The notes under the pieces: model-generated
Told to the model about the DNA's origin: nothing
What the model saw: only the letters and a program-made list of their open reading frames with translations
Database searches by the model: none
Shown: in pieces, positions 1 to 7,334 of the stretch
Layout: each line of letters opens with the position of its first letter
Position numbering within the stretch: position 1 is the first letter of the stretch
From: CAJBVW01 sp964457335
GTDB lineage: Bacteria > Myxococcota_A > UBA796 > SXON01
Direction of reading: 5' to 3'
NCBI GenBank assembly: GCA_964457335.1
Contig: CAYWGD010000032.1
Coordinates: 1 to 64,000 of the forward strand
Length of the DNA stretch: 64,000 nt
Program-made: the position numbers and the translations under genes

Positions 1-120
1 GATCGCGGCGACGCGCTACCTGGAGGCGCTCTGCTGCCTGACCACCCCCCCCCCCCCCCCCCCGCGCCGGGGGGGGGGCCGGGGGGGGGGGGGGGGGGGG
101 GGTTTTTGGGGGGGGGGGGG

Positions 121-154
121 GGGGGGGGCCCCCCCCCCCCCGCAACGCCCCCCC
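121..154 (+). repeat. C-rich GCAACG element, copy 1
   Basis: Contains the 17-nt core CCCCCCGCAACGCCCCC, with extra C on both sides. The same core occurs near 7280 (opposite strand) and near 34266. All three are at gene junctions. Confidence 0.5.
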
Positions 155-183
155 GACCTCCCGGGGTGTGTACCTCTTCGTGA

Positions 184-189
184 TAGGAC
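184..189 (+). promoter_or_regulatory. Candidate -10 element 6 nt before start codon
   Basis: TAGGAC followed by exactly 6 nt and then the ATG at 196. This fits a leaderless transcript. The hexamer also contains AGGA, so a weak Shine-Dalgarno reading is possible here. Confidence 0.35.
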
Positions 190-195
190 GCCGGA

Positions 196-1851
196 ATGAT
201 CATCCTCGGCGTCGCCGACGGCCCCGACGCGAGCGCGGCGCTCGTGCGCGACGGAACCCTGGTCGCCGCGGTGGCCCAGGAGCGCATCGATCGCGCGCGC
301 CACTCGGGCGCGTTCCCCTCCGGCGCCATCGACGCCGTGCTCGACATCGCCGGGCTGCGCGCCCGCGACGTCGACCGCGTGGTCTTCGGCGGCTCCTTCT
401 CCTCCACGACGCTGCTCCGGGCCCGCCCCGAGCTGAAGTCGCGGGTCTCCCCGCGGCTCCGGGACGCCTGGCGCGGCTACCAGGCCGCGCTGCGCGCGTC
501 AGGCCTCTACATGGTCGAGCAGGACCTCTCGCGGAAGCTCCTCGCGCCCACGCTGCGGGGCCTCGGCTTCGAGCGCGCGACGGTCGAGCTCGTGGAGCAC
601 GATCGCGCCCACGCCACCGCGGCCTACCGCTGCCAGGACCGCGGCGACGCGCTGGTGATCGTGCTCGACACGCCCGGGGACGGCGCGACCGTAACCGTGA
701 GCGTCGGGCGGCACCTCCAGCTCGATCGCGTGTTCCTCCAGACGGCGCTCGCGTCGATCACCACCTTCCCGGGCCGCGTCGCCCGCGCGCTCGGGATCGA
801 GATCGCCGACCTCTCCGCCCTCGCGGCGGGCGGCTCCCCTCCCGAGCCGCTCCTGGCCGCGTTCCGGCGCGAGCTCGGCGTGGCGGGGGACGGTTTTTCG
901 ACGAAGGGCTTCCTCCCCGAGCCCGACCCGCTCCTGGGGCGTATCGGCGGCGTGGACCCGGCGGACGTGGCGGCGGCGGCGCGCGACGTGATCGAGGAGG
1001 CGGTGCGCGCCTTCGTGGCCCACTGGGTCGGCAAGACGCGCATCGGCCACCTCGTCGTGGCGGGCGGCGTGTTCAGCGACCCGCGGCTCTGCGCGCGGCT
1101 CCTCGAGGAGCCCGGCGTGGAGTCGCTCTCCGTGTTCCCGGCCCCCGGCGACGAGGGGCTCTCCATCGGCGCGGCGCTCGGCACCGCGGGCAGCGCCATG
1201 AAGCGGCTCCCCACGCTCGGCCTCGGCCCGCGCTACACCGCCGACGAGTGCTACAAGGCGCTCTCGGTCGCCTCGTTGCCGCGGACGAAGCAGGACGATC
1301 CCGGGCAGACGCTCGCCGACCTCCTGATCGCCGGCAGGACCGTCGCCCGCTTCGACGGGCCGCTCGAGATCGGCCCCGGGGGGCTCGCCAACCGGGTCGT
1401 GCTCTTCCGCGCCGACGATCCGGCGCTGCGCGCGCGCGCCCTCGCCGCCCTCCGGCGCCCCGCCTGGTCCGCGGTCGGCTGCGCCGTGACCACCGCCGAC
1501 GCGCTCGACGCCATGCCGCTCTCCGCGCGCGCCACCGCCGCCGCCCAGGCCCGCGCGATCGCGCTCCCCGCCACCCCCGCGTTCGTGCGCGCGCACCCCG
1601 GCGTCGTGCACCGCGACGGCACGACCCTCCCCAACCTCGTCGACGCCGCCGAGGAGCCCGCCATCGTGCGCCTGCTCGCCGACGTGCGCCGCCGGACGGG
1701 GCTCGTCGCGGTGGGGCAGCTCGACCTGCGCTTCGGCGACGAGCCCATCGCGTGCAGCCCCGGGGACGCGATCCGCGCCTGGCGCGCGTCGGAGGTCGAC
1801 GCGCTCCTGCTCGGGCCCTACCTCGTGGAGCGCTCCGCGCTCGCCACCTGA
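196..1851 (+). CDS. NodU/CmcH-family carbamoyltransferase-like protein
   Basis: The 551-residue product matches the NodU/TobZ carbamoyltransferase family along its length. The N-terminus (ILGV..DASAALVRDG) and the metal-ligand HxxxH at H135/H139 (EHDRAHATAAY) are the Kae1-like domain that makes carbamoyl-adenylate in this family. The segment VVAGGVFSDPRL around 287-298 and FPAPGDEGLSIGAAL around 314-328 are the family's nucleotide-binding region. The C-terminal motif that is normally GPRALGNRS reads EIGPGGLANR at 391-400, so the conserved Arg is lost. Family members usually carbamoylate antibiotics or Nod factors, but no biosynthetic neighbours are present, so the substrate is unknown and activity is uncertain. 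The gene is convergent with the next one and overlaps its 3' end by 34 bp. Confidence 0.8.
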   Translation: MIILGVADGPDASAALVRDGTLVAAVAQERIDRARHSGAFPSGAIDAVLDIAGLRARDVDRVVFGGSFSSTTLLRARPELKSRVSPRLRDAWRGYQAALRASGLYMVEQDLSRKLLAPTLRGLGFERATVELVEHDRAHATAAYRCQDRGDALVIVLDTPGDGATVTVSVGRHLQLDRVFLQTALASITTFPGRVARALGIEIADLSALAAGGSPPEPLLAAFRRELGVAGDGFSTKGFLPEPDPLLGRIGGVDPADVAAAARDVIEEAVRAFVAHWVGKTRIGHLVVAGGVFSDPRLCARLLEEPGVESLSVFPAPGDEGLSIGAALGTAGSAMKRLPTLGLGPRYTADECYKALSVASLPRTKQDDPGQTLADLLIAGRTVARFDGPLEIGPGGLANRVVLFRADDPALRARALAALRRPAWSAVGCAVTTADALDAMPLSARATAAAQARAIALPATPAFVRAHPGVVHRDGTTLPNLVDAAEEPAIVRLLADVRRRTGLVAVGQLDLRFGDEPIACSPGDAIRAWRASEVDALLLGPYLVERSALAT

Positions 1852-2519
1852 TCGAGCACCGGCGCATCCCAGAAGCTGCCGAAGGCGACCCAGAGCTCGC
1901 CCGCGAGGTAGCGCGTGCGCGGGGAGTCCCCGCCCTTCCGGGAGCGCACGTAGCTGTTGATGAGGTTCCCCTTGTCGTCGTAGCGCTCCTGGGGGCGGCG
2001 CAGGTTCATGAGGAAACGTGTCACGCCCTGGGAGCCCACGTGGACGAGCGTGATGGTGCCGGCCTGGTCGACCTCCTCGACCACCGCGATGTGGGTCAGG
2101 GGGTCGTTCAGGCGGCCGTCGCCGTCCCGATCGTAGGTGTCGTCGAAGAAGGCCACGTCGCCGGGGACGGGCGTGCGCCGCCGATGGAGCACCCGGTGCT
2201 CGCGGGCCTGGTCGAAGAGGTCGGCGGTCGAGCCGGTGAAGCGGCAGCCCGCCGACGCGAGGGAGGCCTCCACGAGCCCGGAGCAGTCGAAGCGGAAGCG
2301 CACCCCGTCCACGACGAGCGCGCGATCGCCCACGAACCCCGCGGCCGCCGTGGCGATCTCCAGCGGGGTCGGCGGCGTGGGCCGGGCCGGCCGGGCGAAG
2401 GGGCCGGGCGCGCGGGGTTGGCCCCACGTGGGCACGGGCTCGCGGCCGAGGCCGGCGAGGGGGCCGGGCACCCGGTAGACGCTCGGCGCGCACGCGAGGA
2501 GGGCGAGCAACAACAGCAC
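1818..2519 (-). CDS. NlpC/P60-type peptidase lipoprotein
   Basis: A 233-residue predicted lipoprotein (lipobox LLAC, Cys10) followed by a Pro/Arg-rich linker (about 20-52) and a C40-type papain-like domain. The catalytic Cys is in FDCSGLVEAS (C79) and the His in DPLTHIAVVEEV (H143). Members of this fold cut peptidoglycan stem peptides or related amides. Just before the catalytic His is DRDGDGRLND (130-139), an EF-hand-like DxDxDG loop, which suggests Ca2+ binding beside the active site. The start is a GTG preceded by TAAGCT at 6 nt. The 3' end overlaps the convergent carbamoyltransferase-like gene. Envelope localisation is inferred from the lipobox. Confidence 0.78.
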   Translation of the reverse strand: MLLLLALLACAPSVYRVPGPLAGLGREPVPTWGQPRAPGPFARPARPTPPTPLEIATAAAGFVGDRALVVDGVRFRFDCSGLVEASLASAGCRFTGSTADLFDQAREHRVLHRRRTPVPGDVAFFDDTYDRDGDGRLNDPLTHIAVVEEVDQAGTITLVHVGSQGVTRFLMNLRRPQERYDDKGNLINSYVRSRKGGDSPRTRYLAGELWVAFGSFWDAPVLDQVASAERSTR

Positions 2520-2525
2520 GGCCCG

Positions 2526-2531
2526 AGCTTA
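2526..2531 (-). promoter_or_regulatory. Candidate -10 element 6 nt before start codon
   Basis: On the minus strand TAAGCT is followed by CGGGCC and then the GTG at 2519. No Shine-Dalgarno fits in the gap, so a leaderless transcript is suggested. Confidence 0.4.
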
Positions 2532-2583
2532 GCCCCATTGACGTGGCAAGAGAAGGGCGGGGCGCCTGCCCGCGCTTCCGCGG

Positions 2584-2952
2584 CTACCCCGCCGCGTCCG
2601 CCAGGGAGCCGAGCGTGTCGAGGATCTGGTCGCACGTGAGGTTGTTGATCGTCGCCGTCTCGGCCTGGCACTGCGTGTCCGTCTTGCCGGAGGCCGCGAT
2701 GTCCTCCTTGCAGGAGCCGACCATCTCGTTGCGGCTTGCGTCCGCCCAGTCCTCGCGGGCGGTGGACGCGTACTCCGCGAGCTCCGCGTCCGTGAACTCG
2801 CAGTCGGCCTGTCCCGCGGCCTCGCACTCGGCCTGGACGGCGGCCTCCGCGCACTCCTCGGTCTTGTCGAGCACCTGCTCGCAGTACTCGTCGCAGGAGT
2901 AGGCGCCGAGCTTCTCGAGGTCGATGCAGGCGGCGAGGAGCAGGAGCAGCAT
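2584..2952 (-). CDS. Small Cys-rich lipoprotein, function unknown
   Basis: A 122-residue protein with a very short signal peptide and lipobox LAAC (Cys9). The mature part is acidic, helical and Ala/Glu-rich with about eight further Cys (for example YSCDEYCEQV, EECAEAAV, AECEA), consistent with disulfide-bonded helices outside the cytoplasm. I do not recognise a family. GGAGGGAACCTC directly upstream is a good ribosome binding site for this ATG. It lies 25 bp downstream of the barrel gene on the same strand and may be co-transcribed with it. Confidence 0.7.
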   Translation of the reverse strand: MLLLLLAACIDLEKLGAYSCDEYCEQVLDKTEECAEAAVQAECEAAGQADCEFTDAELAEYASTAREDWADASRNEMVGSCKEDIAASGKTDTQCQAETATINNLTCDQILDTLGSLADAAG

Positions 2953-2977
2953 GAGGTTCCCTCCGCCGCTCAGTCTG

Positions 2978-5245
2978 TCAGAAGGCGTGGGCGAAGTCGA
3001 TGTACACCTGGGGCCCCTCGGTCTCCACGCCGTCCGTCCAGAGCGGCATCGCGACGGTCACCCCGGTCAGGTAGGGCTGCACGCCGAACAGGTCGGTGAG
3101 CACGTGCACGCCGAGCGCGGCGCCGACCGCGGCGGAGCGCTCCTCCCCGCGCCAGACCACGCCGGCGTCGACGCCGGGCGTGACGTGCACGTCCGAGAGC
3201 CACAAGAACGGCAGCGGCAGGGACGCGTTCCGGAGCGGCGCGACGCGGTACTCGAAGGAGCCGTCCAGCCGGAGGTTCCCGACGACCGCGGCCTCCGGCA
3301 CGGCGCGCACGTCGGACCCGCCGCCGAGCGGGAGGAGGCGGTGCTCCACGTCGCCCGAGGCCCACGCGACCTTGCCCTTGAGCGCGAACACGTGGCGCGG
3401 GTGCGGCGAGAGGAGCTTCACGCCGAGGAGCGAGGCGCCGGCCCAGCGATCGGTGCTCGCGGGGACGAACCCCCCGCCCACGCCGAGCGCGAGGCGGTGC
3501 CCGGACAGCGCGAAGTGGTCGTCGGTGCGCGTGTCCCAGGCGTAGCCGGCGCTCCCGCCGATCGCGACGGCGCCGCTGTCGGTGGGGCGGAACGCGGGGT
3601 CGAGCAGCGAGGGGCCGACGAAGAAGCTGAGGCGGTGCACGCGGTTGCGCCGGTCCACGAGCGGCCCGATCCAGCGGATCCAGCCCAGGTCGACCGAGAC
3701 GAGGTCCTGGGCGTCGTGCTCCACCCCCGCCACGAAGAGGTTGCGCGTGTCGTTCCGGCGGCGGAAGCGGAGGTCGCCGAGGAGGTCGAAGGTGCCCTGG
3801 GAGGGGTTGATGTTGTAGAGGCCGCCGTTGAGCACGACGGTCCAGCGCACCGGCCAGCGGTCGTTCGCCCGCTCCTCCTGGCGCACGTGGCCGCCGGGGT
3901 CGACCGCCACCTTCTTCGTGTCGGCGGGGAGCGGGAGCTCGTCGGGGCCGGGGCCGGCCATCCAGGGCGCGAGCGGCTCGCCGTCCACCTCCACGACCAC
4001 GACCTCGGGCGGCGCGTCCGCGGGGGCGCGGCGCTCGACGCGCGCGCCGTCGGGCTCCACGCGGAGCGCGTAGTCCTGGTCGGCGCGGTAGGGCCGGCCC
4101 CAGGCTTCGACCAGCGCCGGCGGCACGGCCAGGGCGGCCACCGCGTGCTCCCAGGGGGCACCGCGGAGCACGAGGCCGGTGAGCGCGGCGGCGGTGCCGG
4201 GCCCGCGCAGATCGTCGAGCTGCAGCGCGGCGGCGCGGCCCGGGATGCGCCCGCCGAGCGTGTCGTAGACGCCGGGGGTGCCCCCGAAGGGCTCGTCGAA
4301 CACGTCCGAGAAGTACGGGAGCGTGCCGTCGTAGAGGAGCGCGTCGATGACGGGGTTCCAGGAGAACCACCCGAGGAGCTGGCGCGCCGAGGGCGCCGGC
4401 AGCGCCGCCGCGAGCGAGGCCGCGCCGAAGTCCCGCACCCAGCCGTCCGCGAACGCGGGCTCCGCGCCCTGGAGCGCCGCGCCGACGACCTGCGTCCGCA
4501 CGGCGCTCACGTGGTAGGGCCGCAAGATCCCGGGCGATACGCGGAAGGCGCGGTCGCTGAGGAACACCATGCCGGGCGCCGCGCGCGCCAGCCGCAGCAG
4601 GTCGAGATCCTCGACGATCGTGAGGTCCGGCGGCTCGAGCAGCGGCCAGGCCTCGTCGACGAGCGGGGGCAGGAGCCGCGCGAGCGCCCGCTCGGGGGGG
4701 TTCCGCTCCACGAGCCGCACCACCCCGTCCCGCACGGGCAGCGTGGTGACGTGCGCCCCCACGACGACGGCCAGCGCGGCGCGGTCGGCGGTGCCCCGCC
4801 ACGCGACGCTCCCTTCCCCCACGCGCCCGTTGAGCACCCCGACGGTGCCGGCCGGCAGCTGCACGTCGACCCGCCAGTCCGCGACGCTCGCGCGCCCGCC
4901 GGGCTCGACGGGCTGGGGGTACCAGGCGCCGTTGGCCCACGCGCCGTCGCCCGGGAGCACGCCCACGTCGCCGTAGCGGACGGGCAGGCGCGTCTCGAAG
5001 CGCCAGGAGCGGCCGTCGGCGAGCGGGGTCCAGCGCATCGCGCCGGCGTCGGGCGCGCCGGGGAAGGTGCGGAAGAGCGTCCGGTCGTCCGGCGGCGCGG
5101 GGAGGCTGCCGAGCGGGTCGACCAGCTCGACGGGCTCGTCGGCCGTCATCGTGCCGCGGATCACGCGCAGGTCCGCGTCCACCTCGGCGCGGAGCTCGAT
5201 CTGGAGCGCGAACGCCGTCGAGACGGCGAGGACGGGGAGGATCAC
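2978..5245 (-). CDS. M1-like domain plus outer-membrane barrel protein
   Basis: A 755-residue protein with an N-terminal signal peptide (VLAVSTAFA). The first half reads like the N-terminal and thermolysin-like parts of M1 aminopeptidases, but where HExxH would be expected the sequence is YHVSAVRTQ, so it is probably not a zinc peptidase. From about residue 470 the protein alternates aromatic and polar residues in beta-strand pattern (RWTVVLNGGLYNINP onward) and ends in IDFAHAF, with the terminal Phe typical of outer-membrane barrels recognised by BamA. The call is a barrel with a periplasmic M1-like domain; its role is unknown. The GTG start is preceded by TAGCCG at 6 nt. Confidence 0.65.
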   Translation of the reverse strand: MILPVLAVSTAFALQIELRAEVDADLRVIRGTMTADEPVELVDPLGSLPAPPDDRTLFRTFPGAPDAGAMRWTPLADGRSWRFETRLPVRYGDVGVLPGDGAWANGAWYPQPVEPGGRASVADWRVDVQLPAGTVGVLNGRVGEGSVAWRGTADRAALAVVVGAHVTTLPVRDGVVRLVERNPPERALARLLPPLVDEAWPLLEPPDLTIVEDLDLLRLARAAPGMVFLSDRAFRVSPGILRPYHVSAVRTQVVGAALQGAEPAFADGWVRDFGAASLAAALPAPSARQLLGWFSWNPVIDALLYDGTLPYFSDVFDEPFGGTPGVYDTLGGRIPGRAAALQLDDLRGPGTAAALTGLVLRGAPWEHAVAALAVPPALVEAWGRPYRADQDYALRVEPDGARVERRAPADAPPEVVVVEVDGEPLAPWMAGPGPDELPLPADTKKVAVDPGGHVRQEERANDRWPVRWTVVLNGGLYNINPSQGTFDLLGDLRFRRRNDTRNLFVAGVEHDAQDLVSVDLGWIRWIGPLVDRRNRVHRLSFFVGPSLLDPAFRPTDSGAVAIGGSAGYAWDTRTDDHFALSGHRLALGVGGGFVPASTDRWAGASLLGVKLLSPHPRHVFALKGKVAWASGDVEHRLLPLGGGSDVRAVPEAAVVGNLRLDGSFEYRVAPLRNASLPLPFLWLSDVHVTPGVDAGVVWRGEERSAAVGAALGVHVLTDLFGVQPYLTGVTVAMPLWTDGVETEGPQVYIDFAHAF

Positions 5246-5251
5246 CCCCGC

Positions 5252-5257
5252 CGGCTA
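5252..5257 (-). promoter_or_regulatory. Candidate -10 element 6 nt before start codon
   Basis: Minus-strand TAGCCG, 6 nt, then the GTG at 5245. It is the poorest match of the set (last base G), but the spacing is the same. Confidence 0.25.
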
Positions 5258-5309
5258 TCAAGCGGAGGGGGGCCCGCGCCCGCCTCCACGTCGCGCGGCG
5301 CGCCCCGCG

Positions 5310-6173
5310 TCAGTAGACGAAGCCGAAGCCCACGTTGACGGTGGCGATGAGGCCGGGCGAGTAGGTGGCGGCCAGCGTCGCCGCGAAGTCGCCGTTCACG
5401 ATGCGGAAGCCGCCGTCGATCTGCAGGGGCGCGAAGCCCTCGACGAAGTGCGTCGTGTCGTCCGCGAAGCCCGTCACCTCGGTGATCCGGCCGTCGAGGT
5501 CGGTGCGGGTGAGGTCGGCGCGCGGCGCGGCGTGGATGCGGTTGAGGCCGATGCCCACGTAGGGGCTGAACACGGCCTGGTTGATGCCCTGCGTCACGCC
5601 GAAGGGCAGCGAGTACCCGATGGTCGCGGACATGTCCATGACGCCGAGCTCGAGCTCGTCGTTGCCGATGTAGCCGGAGTAGCCGGCCTGGATCGCCAGG
5701 TCGGGGATGCGGCGGTGGCCCTCGACGAGCGACCAGCGGCCGTACACGCCGAGCACGCCGGTGTTCGTCATGCCGATCCAGCCGGCGTTGGCGCCCACCT
5801 CGAGCGAGGCGGGGAGGCCCTTCCGCACCTGGAGCCACGGGATGAAGAGGAATGCCTGCGGATCCTCTTCGTCGTCCGCGAGGTCCCAGCCGGTCGGGTG
5901 CGTGCCGTCGGTGCTGCCCGTGCGGATGAACGCGAAGGTGTTGGCGATCCCCACGTGGAAGCCGTTCATGCCGAGCGACTCGCCCGGCGCCATCGGCTTG
6001 TTCGCGATGGAGACGCCGAGCTCCTTCACCATCGTCTGGTAGCCCTCGACCACGTAGTCGGCTTCGACGGAGGTGTCGGGGATGTACGTGGAGGCGCCGG
6101 CGAAGTCGTCCATCGCGGTGATGGACGGGTCCTCGGGGAAGGCGGCCCGGGCGGTGGCGACGAGGATCAACAT
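5310..6173 (-). CDS. Predicted outer-membrane beta-barrel protein
   Basis: A 287-residue protein with a short signal peptide (LILVATARA). It has repeated amphipathic strands with Gly/aromatic alternation (for example SLEVGANAGWIGM, IQAGYSGYIG, ATIGYSLPFG) and ends in VNVGFGFVY, an aromatic C-terminus of the kind recognised by the BAM complex. No catalytic motif is visible. It lies 64 bp upstream of the larger barrel gene on the same strand. Specific function unknown. Confidence 0.65.
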   Translation of the reverse strand: MLILVATARAAFPEDPSITAMDDFAGASTYIPDTSVEADYVVEGYQTMVKELGVSIANKPMAPGESLGMNGFHVGIANTFAFIRTGSTDGTHPTGWDLADDEEDPQAFLFIPWLQVRKGLPASLEVGANAGWIGMTNTGVLGVYGRWSLVEGHRRIPDLAIQAGYSGYIGNDELELGVMDMSATIGYSLPFGVTQGINQAVFSPYVGIGLNRIHAAPRADLTRTDLDGRITEVTGFADDTTHFVEGFAPLQIDGGFRIVNGDFAATLAATYSPGLIATVNVGFGFVY

Positions 6174-6180
6174 CGGCGGG

Positions 6181-6186
6181 AGCGTA
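6181..6186 (-). promoter_or_regulatory. Candidate -10 element 7 nt before start codon
   Basis: Minus-strand TACGCT followed by 7 nt and the ATG at 6173. The identical hexamer precedes moaB at 6 nt. Confidence 0.38.
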
Positions 6187-6261
6187 CCGCGAGCGCGGCG
6201 TCGGCGTCGAGGGGTCTCCCGTGGAGCGTGCGGATCCGACGCGGCGCAACGGCCCGGTGGA

Positions 6262-7236
6262 TCAGCCGCCGATCCCCGTCATCACGCCCTCGAAGAAGCG
6301 CCCGCCGTCGGTCTCGGCCTCGTGGCCCGCGGGCTTGCCGCGCACGATGGCGCGGATGGTGCGCTCGAGCTCGTCGTCGGTGGCGCCGCCGCGCACGAGG
6401 TCGCGCAGGCTGGGGGTGTCCTCGTGGGCGAGGCAGGTGCGGAGGTGGCCGTCCGCGAGGAGGCGGAGGCGGTTGCAGCTCGCGCAGAAGTGCTCGGTGA
6501 GCGGGGCGATGAAGCCGACGCGCAGCGGGCCCACGGTCCAGTACTTCGCGGGGCCGCCGCCCAGGGAGGCGTCGAGCGCCGCGACCGGGCCGAGCTCGGC
6601 GAGGCGGGCGCGCATCTCGGCGGCGCTCACGTTCTCGTGCCAGCGCCCGTCGAAGGGCATGTACTCGATGTAGCGGAGCACGGTGTCGGCGGCGTGCGGC
6701 AGGAAGTGGCGCGCCATGGCGACCACCTCGTCGTCGTTGACGCCCTTCATCACGACCATGTTGATCTTGATGGGCGTCAGGCCCGCGGCGCGCGCGGCGT
6801 CGATGCCCGCCAGGACCGCGTCCAGGCGGCCGCCGCGCGTGATGCGGCCGAAGCGCTCGGCGTCGAGGGAGTCGAGCGAGATGTTCACCCGGGTGAGCCC
6901 CCGGTCGGCGAGCATGGCCGCCTGCCGCGCGAACGCGTGCGCGTTCGTCGTCATGGAGACGTCGTCGATGCCCGGCGTGGCCGCGATGGCCGCGACGAGC
7001 TTCCCGATGTCCCGCCGCACCGTGGGCTCGCCGCCCGTGAGGCGCACGCGGCGCACGCCCAGCCGCGCGAACACGCGCACGATGCGCGCGATCTCCTCGT
7101 AGCTGAGCACGTCCGCGCGGGGCATCCAGTCGAGCCCCTCCTCCGGCAGGCAGTACACGCACCGGAAGTTGCACCGGTCCGTGACGCTCACGCGCAGGTA
7201 CGTGTGCTGCCGCCCGAAGCGGTCGAGCAGGCCCAC
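6262..7236 (-). CDS. moaA: GTP 3',8-cyclase MoaA
   Basis: Radical-SAM enzyme that converts GTP to 3',8-cyclo-GTP in the first step of molybdenum cofactor synthesis. The SAM cluster motif is CNFRCVYC near the N-terminus, the substrate-side cluster is CASCNRLRLLADGHLRTC, and the protein ends in the functional Gly-Gly tail (GIGG). I place the start at GTG 7236 (324 residues) because LLDRFGRQHTYLRVSVTDRC is where the family begins. An in-frame ATG at 7335 overlaps the mrp stop (TGATG) and would add 33 residues, but these are encoded by the GCAACG repeat and look non-functional. It sits in a mrp-moaA-moaB neighbourhood with ruvX upstream. Confidence 0.92.
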   Translation of the reverse strand: MGLLDRFGRQHTYLRVSVTDRCNFRCVYCLPEEGLDWMPRADVLSYEEIARIVRVFARLGVRRVRLTGGEPTVRRDIGKLVAAIAATPGIDDVSMTTNAHAFARQAAMLADRGLTRVNISLDSLDAERFGRITRGGRLDAVLAGIDAARAAGLTPIKINMVVMKGVNDDEVVAMARHFLPHAADTVLRYIEYMPFDGRWHENVSAAEMRARLAELGPVAALDASLGGGPAKYWTVGPLRVGFIAPLTEHFCASCNRLRLLADGHLRTCLAHEDTPSLRDLVRGGATDDELERTIRAIVRGKPAGHEAETDGGRFFEGVMTGIGG

Positions 7237-7279
7237 GCGGGTGGGACGGTCCGCCGGAGGCTCACCCCCCTGTGTGAGA

Positions 7280-7310
7280 GGGGGGGCGTTGCGGGGGGGG
7301 CTTGCCCCCC
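7280..7310 (-). repeat. C-rich GCAACG element, copy 2
   Basis: On the minus strand this reads as C-run, GCAACG, C-run, with the same 17-nt core as the copies at 121-154 and near 34266. It lies between the mrp stop and the family-conserved start of MoaA, which argues that this stretch is not part of the mature MoaA. Confidence 0.5.
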
Positions 7311-7334
7311 CTGCCCCAAGAGCCTCCCGACCCA

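Larger units (their letters stand above)
1..195. other. C/G homopolymer tract at contig edge
   Basis: Positions 41-140 are almost entirely runs of C or G broken by one T5 run. The first 40 bases read as plausible plus-strand coding sequence in frame 2 (IAATRYLEALCC), so the 3' end of an unknown gene may run into the tract. The right side of the tract carries a copy of a C-rich motif found at two other junctions in this window. The most likely explanation is a real C/G-rich intergenic element corrupted by sequencing or assembly. No gene can be called here. Confidence 0.7.

Noticed and set aside
41..140. G-quadruplex regulatory element
   Set aside because: The runs are too long and pure; a sequencing or assembly artefact is more likely.
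2924..5338. 800-codon plus-strand open frame opposite the M1-like/barrel gene
   Set aside because: Antisense shadow; the minus-strand product has a signal peptide, domains and a barrel C-terminus.
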